A stretch of 21,732 nt of DNA from a virus. A program made the translations under genes and the position numbers. A model generated the notes under the pieces. That model had not been told where the DNA came from, searched no databases, and saw nothing but the letters and a program-made list of their open reading frames with translations. Positions 7,738-13,538 of this stretch are shown here, piece by piece; position 1 is the stretch's first letter; each line of letters begins with the position of its first letter. The stretch spans positions 1 to 21,732 of IMG/VR virus record IMGVR_UViG_3300020405_000030. The stretch is one strand, 5' to 3'.

Positions 7738-8661
7738 ATGCCAGAGTTCAACCCAGAACAATTTAAACAAAACGAAGGAAATAATATTAATCCTTTGTTG
7801 AATCAAAAAAAATCAAGTAAACCAAATCCTCTTGCAGGTCATTTTAGACAAGCAAAAATTTATATAACACTGCCTAGTGGAGGAAAATATTATCCAGAAA
7901 ATTCTTTGGAAATGACAGAAACAGGAGAACTTCCTGTAATGCCTATGACTGCAAAAGATGAACTTGCGTTGAAAACTCCGGACGCACTTCTTAGTGGACA
8001 GGCAACTGTTGACTTAATTCATAGTTGTATTCCTAATATCAAAAATGCTTGGGGCATGCCAAGTCTTGATATTGATGCATGTCTAATTGCAATTAGAATG
8101 GCTTCTTACGGAGAGCATATGACTGTCTCTGCAACTGCACCTAATACTAAAACTCCGGTAGACTATACAGTAGACTTAAGGCAAATATTAGATAGATATA
8201 GCAATGCTAAATTTATTGATACATTTGAAACACAAGATTTAGTTGTTACTATTCGTCCTTTGACTTACAAAGAATTTAGTAAAGTATCAATGCAAACATT
8301 TGAAGAACAAAGAATCTTTGCACTTGTAAACAATGATAAAATTGACGAAGACGAAAAACTAAAACAGTTTAATACAACTTTTAATAAATTAAGAGATATA
8401 ACATTAGGTATGGTAATCAATAGTGTAGTGTCAATCAAAGTTGGTGATGATGTGGTAACAGATAGAAATCACATAGTTGAATTTTTAGAAAACACCGACA
8501 AAGCATTTTTTAAAGCACTAAGTGATCATATCGAAGTACAAAAGAAAGAATTTCAAGTTCCACCTATGGAAGTTAGATCAAATGAACAACAACTTGAAGA
8601 AGGTGCTCCGGAGACTTTTGAAGTTCCAATTGTTTTTGATCAATCAAATTTTTTCGCCTAA
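7738..8661 (+). CDS. 26: Baseplate hub / tail assembly protein gp26
   Basis: A 307-aa member of the T4 gp26 baseplate hub family. Key features are KIYITLPSGGKYYP (about residues 41-54), GELPVMPMTAKDELALKTPDAL, a Cys motif in LIHSCIPNI and DACLIAIRMASYG, followed by an all-beta domain and a helical C-terminal half. In T4, gp26 is needed to form the baseplate hub. The ATG at 7738 has CGGAG 6 nt upstream. The 0-frame ends at TAA 8659-8661, inside a slippery A/T run. A -1 shift there adds 76 residues (8655-8885). A short and a frameshift-extended form, sited next to a tape-measure-like gene, is the arrangement of lambda G/GT tail assembly chaperones. It is the only tail gene on this strand in this part of the window, flanked on both sides by minus-strand genes. 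Confidence 0.75.
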   Translation: MPEFNPEQFKQNEGNNINPLLNQKKSSKPNPLAGHFRQAKIYITLPSGGKYYPENSLEMTETGELPVMPMTAKDELALKTPDALLSGQATVDLIHSCIPNIKNAWGMPSLDIDACLIAIRMASYGEHMTVSATAPNTKTPVDYTVDLRQILDRYSNAKFIDTFETQDLVVTIRPLTYKEFSKVSMQTFEEQRIFALVNNDKIDEDEKLKQFNTTFNKLRDITLGMVINSVVSIKVGDDVVTDRNHIVEFLENTDKAFFKALSDHIEVQKKEFQVPPMEVRSNEQQLEEGAPETFEVPIVFDQSNFFA

Positions 8662-8720
8662 GGATCGTCAGTTGGCCAGTTGAACAGATCCTAGAAGAAG
8701 TTAATAACTTAGAAGGCCAA
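8646..8720 (+). promoter_or_regulatory. Putative programmed -1 frameshift signal (slippery run plus pseudoknot)
   Basis: In the gp26 frame the end reads A-AAT-TTT-TTC. Both A_AAT_TTT (8646-8652) and T_TTT_TTC (8649-8655) fit the X_XXY_YYZ rule. After a 5-nt spacer, AGGATC (8661-8666) can pair with GATCCT (8687-8692). TTGGCC in the loop (8672-8677) can pair with GGCCAA downstream (8715-8720). Together they make an H-type pseudoknot with two 6-bp stems. The -1 frame has a stop at 8637-8639, so the two frames overlap for only about 20 nt, and the slippery run sits exactly there. Seen in sequence; frameshifting itself is inferred. Confidence 0.72.
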
Positions 8721-8885
8721 AGCAAACAGTTTAAATCTGAGATTTTTAAACTAATGTGGTACATGCGTGGTAGCATGACAATGGCTGAAGCATTTCAATT
8801 AGGACCTGAAGATAGAAAACTTATATCTGACTTAATCAAAGAAAATTTAGAAACTGCTAAAAAAACTCAAATGCCTTTTTTCTAA
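8655..8885 (+). CDS. Frameshift extension of gp26 (-1 frame, 76 residues)
   Basis: This segment would be translated after a -1 slip at 8649-8655, giving a gp26 fusion of about 382 aa. It starts RLRIVSWPVEQILEEV and contains FKSEIFKLMWYMRGSM, AEAFQLGPEDRKLISDLIKE and ends TQMPFF. The WYMRG-S-(x)5-A-x-x-L-x-PEDR-x-(x)2-x-D-I/L-IKENLE pattern looks like a real conserved helical domain, not a chance ORF. It has no start codon of its own before ATG 8754, which would leave only 43 residues with no ribosome site and would cut the domain. It therefore needs the frameshift, or an unusual ATC start. The stop TAA (8883-8885) overlaps the stop of the convergent 833-aa gene by 4 nt. Confidence 0.72.
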   Translation, partial: RLRIVSWPVEQILEEVNNLEGQSKQFKSEIFKLMWYMRGSMTMAEAFQLGPEDRKLISDLIKENLETAKKTQMPFF

Positions 8886-11383
8886 GCACCTACACCTTGT
8901 GCATCTAAAGGCTCTGTGCCTTTAACACCTGCTTGGGCGGCTTTCTGTGCTCCTGCTGTTCCTGCTTCAACACCTTTAGAACTAATCTGTGCTTTAATTG
9001 CTTTTGCCATTGCAGGATCTTTCTTAGCCGCGGCAATAATTGGATCTAGTTTTGGATTAGGTAATCCTTGTTGCATTGAAGGAATAATACCAATTGGTTT
9101 ATTTGTTGCTGTGTTTACCCATAATGCACCCATCCATTCATACTCGTTGCCATCTTTGGCTTTCATCTTAGTACCTTTTTGAACTGCTTTGGTTTGTGCT
9201 GGTGCGTCACCGCCTGCTTGTGCCGGTGCGTCACCGCCTGCTTGTGCTGGTGCGTCACCGCCTGCTTGTGCCGGTGCATCTGATTTTGCATCACCGCCTG
9301 CTTGTGCTGGTTCATCTTTTGCTGGATCTTTAGTAGAAGTTGGTGCTGGTAATTCTACTTTACTTTCTGCGCCAATTGCACCAATTTGCTCATCACTCAA
9401 ACCGTTGTCGGCTAGTATGTTTACAATACTTGCAGTGTCTGTAGGTGAGCCTGCCGCTTTGTGTGCTTTGGCTAGTTTTTCTTTTGTAACTTTTAAACCA
9501 ATTTGTCTACCAGCGTCCTTGACACCTTTTACTACTTTACCTACTCCTGCTGAAGCGGCCGCGCCTGCTTTATCTAAACCTTTAGACACAGCACCGCCTA
9601 CTGCTTTTGCACCTTTTTTAGCAAGGCCGGCAATATCAATTTCATCTAATTGCTGTTGCTTGTATTCTTCATACAAATGTGCATATGCTTCTGCATAATC
9701 AATAGATTCTTTTGCTGGTTCTTTTTCATCTGCTGGCTTAACTTCTGTTGATGCAAGAGCACCGCCCAGAGCAACTGCCGCCGCGGCTTTACCTATATTA
9801 GCCGCCATATTGTCAACTACTGTATCCATTGATCCTGATACTGATCCTTTGAAAATTTGATCATACAATTCATCTCTAAGATCATCTGGTAAATTTTCAA
9901 GAGCCTTATCTAAATTTTCTGTAAATGGATTAGGTTGTACAAACACACTTTTCATTTGGAAAACAGGATTTCCGTCTGCATCTACACCTTCAATTGTTGA
10001 GTCAACAATAGCAGTGTATTCAGTTCCGTCTGGTAATGTTTTACTAACTGTTGATTTGAATGTTTCTCCAACTGTAACACTATCTGGTACACCTTCAACA
10101 TCAATACTGTCTCCAACTTCATATGCTGACGAAGCCGATATACGTGTGCCTAAAAATTCTTTTTGGTCTAATGCTCTATTAAATCCTTGTGCATTTTGTA
10201 ACGCTTCAATATCTTCTTCTGACAAGCCAGCGTCTAATAATTTTTCTGTGTTATCTGTAATCCATGCATTGTCTGGATAGTCTGCTGAATTAATGCCTGC
10301 GTCATTTAGTTGTTCTGCATCAAGTTTAGCAACAACTTCTGTGTCTACTGTGTCTGAATCAGCGTCTTGTGTTGATGTTGATGTTGTTTTTTCAATGTCA
10401 ACATCTGTGCCTTTGATATCAAATTCATCTTGCATAGCATCAATAGCCTGATTTAGATTTCCGCCATCTTCGCCTGCAAGAGCAAATATCTTGTTGTCAA
10501 CTTGTTCTAATTGACCTTGTAAAACTTCTTTTGCTTCTGCATCAAGATCAGTTGAACGCATTAATTCAGCCATTGCACCTCTTGTTTGTATAAGTTCTTT
10601 AGCCGCATCTGCGTCAAGGTCTGTAAGACTTGTTGCATCCATTCCGTCAAGTGCTGTGATATCAATTTCGCCCGACGCATCATTAATAAATGTGTTTGTA
10701 ATCTCTGCAGGTAACAACTTGTCTAAAGCATCGCCTAATGCACCTGCCGCCGCACCAATTGCCGCGCCTTTTACAGATTTAGCCATTGCTGTTGAAAGTT
10801 TATCGCCTTTTAATGTGTTACTTGCAAGTTTTAAGAAGAAACCAATTGTTGCACCTGATACAACACCGCCACTTGCAAATGCAAGCACTGAAGTCATTGC
10901 ACCAATTACAAATGCCGCCTTGGCTGGATTTTCTTTTGCAAAGTCAGCATAACCATCAACAACCTTGAGTATCTTTTGACCCATAGGGTTACCTTCAAGT
11001 TTTGTTTTTAGTTGTGCTTTTAATTTTTCAAATTGTTGGTCAAAGTTTTTTACAGGTCCTGAATTTTGAGCCGCTTTAAGAAGTTTATCAATTTCTGCTT
11101 GTAATTTTTTTGAAACGTCAGCAGTTACTTTGCCTGCTTTTCCTATTGCAGTTAGATTTCCGCCATCTTTACCTGCTACTGTTTCTGCGTTTGCAAAAAT
11201 AGTATTAATTTGATTGGTAGTAAGTTCTGCTTCGTACAAGCGATTAACTTGCTCCATTAATGGCCAAACATTTTTCTCCCAGTTACCTATATAGATACGC
11301 TGTGATTCTGTAAGTTGTTCCCAACCTTCATTTAATATTGTTTGTGATTTATATTTGTATGCTGTAACTTCTTGCAGTTTCAT
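8882..11383 (-). CDS. Large Ala/Gly-rich virion protein, probably head-packaged (833 aa)
   Basis: I do not recognise a named family. The N-terminus (MKLQEVTAYKYKSQTILNEG) ends in L17-N-E19, which fits the gp21-type L-x-E cleavage rule. It is followed by NWEKNVWPLMEQVNRLYE. A hydrophobic segment covers about residues 154-188. Long Ala/Asp/Thr-rich stretches follow, then another hydrophobic patch (AAAAVALGGALAS). At residues 577-581 is QQLDE, followed by IAGLAKKGAKAVGG, similar to the start of the neighbouring 206-aa protein. An 8-residue repeat APAQAGGD occupies about residues 692-730. The ATG at 11383 overlaps the preceding stop (TAATG) and has AGGAG 7 nt upstream, so it is coupled to the 206-aa gene. 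An internal or ejected virion protein is my best inference; a tail or decoration role is possible. Confidence 0.6.
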   Translation of the reverse strand: MKLQEVTAYKYKSQTILNEGWEQLTESQRIYIGNWEKNVWPLMEQVNRLYEAELTTNQINTIFANAETVAGKDGGNLTAIGKAGKVTADVSKKLQAEIDKLLKAAQNSGPVKNFDQQFEKLKAQLKTKLEGNPMGQKILKVVDGYADFAKENPAKAAFVIGAMTSVLAFASGGVVSGATIGFFLKLASNTLKGDKLSTAMAKSVKGAAIGAAAGALGDALDKLLPAEITNTFINDASGEIDITALDGMDATSLTDLDADAAKELIQTRGAMAELMRSTDLDAEAKEVLQGQLEQVDNKIFALAGEDGGNLNQAIDAMQDEFDIKGTDVDIEKTTSTSTQDADSDTVDTEVVAKLDAEQLNDAGINSADYPDNAWITDNTEKLLDAGLSEEDIEALQNAQGFNRALDQKEFLGTRISASSAYEVGDSIDVEGVPDSVTVGETFKSTVSKTLPDGTEYTAIVDSTIEGVDADGNPVFQMKSVFVQPNPFTENLDKALENLPDDLRDELYDQIFKGSVSGSMDTVVDNMAANIGKAAAAVALGGALASTEVKPADEKEPAKESIDYAEAYAHLYEEYKQQQLDEIDIAGLAKKGAKAVGGAVSKGLDKAGAAASAGVGKVVKGVKDAGRQIGLKVTKEKLAKAHKAAGSPTDTASIVNILADNGLSDEQIGAIGAESKVELPAPTSTKDPAKDEPAQAGGDAKSDAPAQAGGDAPAQAGGDAPAQAGGDAPAQTKAVQKGTKMKAKDGNEYEWMGALWVNTATNKPIGIIPSMQQGLPNPKLDPIIAAAKKDPAMAKAIKAQISSKGVEAGTAGAQKAAQAGVKGTEPLDAQGVGA
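9195..9302 (-). repeat. 24-bp tandem repeat coding for APAQAGGD
   Basis: Three exact-length 24-bp units (9195-9218, 9219-9242, 9243-9266), differing only at one wobble base, are followed by a fourth unit carrying a 12-bp insertion (9267-9302). Part of another unit follows. They lie inside the 833-aa gene and keep its frame. Confidence 0.85.
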
Positions 11384-12003
11384 TATATTGCTCCTGCTAA
11401 CGCTTTTTTCTCTGTTGGTGTAAGTTTATCTATCATTGCTTGAATATCTGGTGTAATACCACCTTTGTTTTTTAATTTTGCTACTTTAGGATCTGCTCCA
11501 GCACCTGCATCACCACCTGCGCCTGCACTTGTGTCTTTTTTATCTACACCTTTTACACCAGCACCTTTGGTCATAGCATCTAATGCTCCGCCTATTGCAC
11601 CGCTTGCTTTTTGTGCGGCTCCTGCAACACCTCCGCCAGGAGCGGCATTGCCGCCGGTTATAGCGTTAGCGGCCGCTTTTTTTAGCGCCGCATCTATAGT
11701 TGCTTTAGGAAGTATACCATCAGGAAGATTCATTCCTCCTGCACTTAATTTATGTTGTTTCATGAATGCCGCTAAATCTTGTGCAGTCATATTTTTATCA
11801 TTTTTTTGATTAATACCTTGCCATCTAGCAAGATCTTTGTAAATAGCGTTTGCTTTAGAACCCATTTCAGCACTTCCGCCTAATCTAGCACTAGTTCCGC
11901 CAGTTGTTACTTTACTAGCCACTTTTTTAGCGAAGTTTCCAATACTACTTGTGGGTTTTTCGTCTAATTGTTGCTCTTTTAAAATAATATCATGAACGTT
12001 CAT
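11383..12003 (-). CDS. Ala/Gly/Lys-rich virion protein with possible capsid-targeting leader (206 aa)
   Basis: Unrecognised 206-aa protein. It begins MNVHDIILKEQQLDEKPT. The QQLDE at residues 11-15 fits the (L/I)-x-E cleavage rule of T4 gp21 and would release a short N-terminal peptide, much like the capsid-targeting sequences of T4 internal proteins. The rest is basic and low in complexity (GNFAKKVASKVTTGG, AITGGNAAPGGGVAGAAQKA), with a more ordered stretch at about residues 55-110 (IYKDLARWQGINQ). AAGGAT precedes the ATG at 12003, and a late-type octamer lies at 12028-12035. It is directly coupled to the 833-aa gene (TAATG). The shared QQLDE/AKK motif suggests the two are functionally linked. 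Confidence 0.62.
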   Translation of the reverse strand: MNVHDIILKEQQLDEKPTSSIGNFAKKVASKVTTGGTSARLGGSAEMGSKANAIYKDLARWQGINQKNDKNMTAQDLAAFMKQHKLSAGGMNLPDGILPKATIDAALKKAAANAITGGNAAPGGGVAGAAQKASGAIGGALDAMTKGAGVKGVDKKDTSAGAGGDAGAGADPKVAKLKNKGGITPDIQAMIDKLTPTEKKALAGAI

Positions 12004-12027
12004 TGTAATATCCTTAATTGTTACTAC

Positions 12028-12035
12028 TATTTAGT
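12028..12035 (-). promoter_or_regulatory. Late promoter ACTAAATA for the 206/833-aa unit
   Basis: The minus strand reads ACTAAATA, identical to the octamer before the baseplate unit at 17265-17272. It is 25 nt upstream of the ATG at 12003. Confidence 0.55.
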
Positions 12036-12055
12036 ATATCTACTCCGTAGATATA
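12035..12055. repeat. Perfect 9-bp inverted repeat beside a late promoter
   Basis: TATATCTAC and GTAGATATA flank a 3-nt loop (TCC on plus). It abuts the late octamer at 12028-12035 and ends the structured region. It could be an operator or a transcript-end hairpin. No U-tract follows it on the minus strand. Confidence 0.5.
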
Positions 12056-12476
12056 AGTTTTCGCTTACGCTCAAACTGTACACTTCGTTTGTGTGATAGA
12101 AGTAATGAATATGAATTAAAGCAATGTTACGAAGTAACATTGTAATTGCTTCATGTAGATTGTTTCAGTCAGACGGAACCAATTTACGGTTCCATCTAAT
12201 CTTGAACTTCATGTGAGTCCGTCACAGCCAAGACTGGAAGTAGGTGTTTATCTGCTATACAATGGGCTCTGACCTTTCCCAACCTACGTCGACATCGCTT
12301 TCGCTACCTGTTGCTTCGTTCCGAGTGCTACAGTTTTTATGTATTTTGCAGTGTTTTGATCGCCAACATACAATCTACGCCAATCAAACGCTCTACTACC
12401 GAACGCCGCTCAACGTGTACGAGTGCTCCTATACGGATGCTCTTTCTCAGCGGTATTACAAACTGGCCCGCTAACC
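12056..12476 (-). ncRNA. Candidate structured non-coding RNA of unknown family
   Basis: This 420-nt stretch has no convincing ORF and looks less AT-rich than its surroundings. On the minus strand it can form many helices. TTAGCGG (12474-12468) pairs with CCGCTGA (12453-12447). CTGCA and TGTAG pair near 12350-12330. GTAGGT (12287-12282) pairs with ACCTAC (12245-12240), enclosing TGGG/CCCA. TGTGA/TCACA pair at 12226-12212. A 12-bp stem joins 12199-12188 and 12180-12169. A long-range helix pairs GTAGATTGT (12378-12370) with ACAATCTAC (12163-12155) and closes a multi-branched domain. Several helices contain G-U pairs that would be A-C mismatches on the plus strand, so the minus strand is favoured. 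It begins right after the GIY-YIG stop. I could not match it to tmRNA, RNase P RNA or a group I intron core. Confidence 0.5.
12122..12142 (-). terminator. 9-bp hairpin, possible terminator of the early transcript
   Basis: CAATGTTAC and GTAACATTG form a perfect stem with a TTC loop, followed by CTTTAATTC on the minus strand. An alternative stem AAGCAAT/ATTGCTT uses the same bases. The T-run is short, so termination would be weak. It may instead be a helix of the candidate RNA. Confidence 0.35.
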
Positions 12477-12926
12477 TTATGTGTTGGAGTGTTTTGCCTT
12501 AATGCTGTGTTCTAGCAATGCCTTTTTTAATTTGTCTGAACCTCCTACACGTACATTAATAATGCCATTGTAGTAGTCGTCTTTTTCTAGAACTCGCCTA
12601 TCAAATTGTTCTCTTGCCTCAATATAAGACATTTCGCCTCTACCTTTACATAGGTATAGTATTTCTCTAGTAAAATTTTCTGCGCCTAATTCTGCAACAT
12701 CAGCAATCAGTCTATCAGAACTTCCCCAATAGTCACGCCAGTCGCTCTCTTTTTTTCCGCGTCTTTTATTTTTTTTGCCTTTTAATGGTGGTTTTGTAGT
12801 TTTAAATTTTGCTAGTTTCTTGCCTATGTACTTTTGCCCAGTTTTAGTATTGGTTATAAGGTAAACAAATCCTTCGTATTCTTCTGGTATTTCGTCTATT
12901 TGTTCACCCTGATAAGTCCATTGCAT
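12477..12926 (-). CDS. GIY-YIG-type nuclease (Seg/homing-endonuclease-like)
   Basis: A 149-aa protein with a GIY-YIG nuclease core: GFVYLITN followed after about ten residues by KYIGKK (the GIY and YIG strands), then KPPLKGKKNKRRG, SDWRDYWGSSD and SYIEAREQF with the likely catalytic Glu. Such proteins are common in marine T4-like phages and relate to the Seg endonucleases of T4. I place the start at ATG 12926, because the earlier in-frame ATG (13034) would add 36 low-complexity residues lying wholly inside the preceding 65-aa gene. Only a weak GGTAAG precedes 12926. The preceding gene ends in an A-run from which a -1 slip would also enter this frame. The protein may be a freestanding homing endonuclease, possibly linked to the RNA that follows, or a recombination nuclease. 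Confidence 0.75.
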   Translation of the reverse strand: MQWTYQGEQIDEIPEEYEGFVYLITNTKTGQKYIGKKLAKFKTTKPPLKGKKNKRRGKKESDWRDYWGSSDRLIADVAELGAENFTREILYLCKGRGEMSYIEAREQFDRRVLEKDDYYNGIINVRVGGSDKLKKALLEHSIKAKHSNT

Positions 12927-12943
12927 GAACGTACTTACCGGGG

Positions 12944-13141
12944 CTATTTTTTTTCGGTCTCGATTTTGGTTTTGAACTTGTTGTTGATTTCGTCCATGCG
13001 GATTTTTGCTAATTTTCTTATTTTTCGCAAACATGCTCTGCTTGCTCTGTGCGTTCTATAAGACACACGGTCTTCAAAATTTTCATTTTCTTTGAAATAC
13101 TCCATATATGCTTTTGTTAATAGGTCGTGCGTATCATCCAT
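12944..13141 (-). CDS. Small basic protein (65 aa), possibly DNA-binding
   Basis: Starts MDDTHDLLTKAYMEYFKEN, then has a basic helix (RVSYRTHRASRACLRKIRKL) and ends KTKIETEKK. It resembles small conserved proteins of T4-like marine phages with a YxEYFxxNxxFE motif and an Arg/Ala/Lys-rich helix, sometimes described as histone-like. No defined function is known to me. It overlaps the end of the sufE-like gene by 8 nt and is therefore part of the gp47-gp46 early unit. The last codons are GAA AAA AAA TAG. Confidence 0.65.
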   Translation of the reverse strand: MDDTHDLLTKAYMEYFKENENFEDRVSYRTHRASRACLRKIRKLAKIRMDEINNKFKTKIETEKK

Positions 13142-13538
13142 GTTTTGCTATACCTATAATTCTTTCAATTAAACTACCAAATCCTACTTGTCTTTGCATT
13201 GTTAGTAATTCTCTTATACCTAATGGCTTAAAACTCTCTAAGGATAGGTTCGCTACTTCGCTTTTTCGTTCACCATTCACTAAATCAACAATTACTTTAG
13301 CAGTTCCTTTAGTAATCCAAGCGTCACCATCATGTTTGTATTCTACAGTACCATCTTTATTCTGTTTTCCAGTTACCCATAGATTACTTGCACATCCTCT
13401 TATCTTATTTTCTTCAATTTTATCTTTTTCATCCAAAGGTTCAACATCTCTTGCTAGATCAACCAAGTATTGTAGCCTATCATGTCCTTGTAACATAGCA
13501 AGTTCATCACCACGTGCTTTGATTTTATCTAAAATCAT
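13134..13538 (-). CDS. sufE: SufE-like sulfur-transfer protein (Fe-S cluster assembly)
   Basis: SufE accepts persulfide sulfur from the cysteine desulfurase SufS and passes it to the SufBCD scaffold. The 134-aa length matches bacterial SufE. The catalytic Cys is C49 in the conserved RGCASNLWV context. Downstream are HDGDAWITKGTAKVIVDLV and LESFKPLGIRELLTMQRQVG, ending in LIERIIGIA, in the family's usual order. It looks intact. The ATG at 13538 shares a base with the gp46 stop (TAATG), so it is translationally coupled. Its place inside the recombination operon makes it a host-derived auxiliary gene expressed early. It could support Fe-S supply to host or phage enzymes during infection; the target is unknown. 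Confidence 0.88.
   Translation of the reverse strand: MILDKIKARGDELAMLQGHDRLQYLVDLARDVEPLDEKDKIEENKIRGCASNLWVTGKQNKDGTVEYKHDGDAWITKGTAKVIVDLVNGERKSEVANLSLESFKPLGIRELLTMQRQVGFGSLIERIIGIAKHG

Noticed and set aside
8573-8776. 67-aa minus-strand ORF across the gp26 frameshift region
   Set aside because: Antisense to the slippery site and extension; no ribosome site and no recognisable features.
8907-8923. Hairpin AAAGGC/GCCTTT as terminator of the gp26 transcript
   Set aside because: The stem is only 6 bp with no T-run beyond the stem, and it lies in coding sequence of the 833-aa gene. Too weak to annotate.
9195-9302. CRISPR array
   Set aside because: The units are contiguous tandem repeats without spacers and stay in frame within a gene.
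12244-12474. 76-aa plus-strand ORF in the long gap
   Set aside because: No ribosome site, no recognisable protein features, and it is antisense to the strand favoured by the G-U pairing. Treated as chance.
12056-12476. tmRNA, RNase P RNA or a group I intron core as identity of the structured region
   Set aside because: I saw no T-arm (GGTTC-x-A-x-TCC) with a matching acceptor end, no RNase P core motifs in proper order beyond short chance matches, and no P7 pair (GACT/AGTC) at the right places around the 9-bp helix. It also does not interrupt a gene.
12944-13034. Long form of the GIY-YIG protein starting at ATG 13034
   Set aside because: The extra 36 residues are low-complexity Asn/Gln/Lys and wholly overlap the 65-aa gene. 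The domain-proximal ATG at 12926 avoids the overlap.
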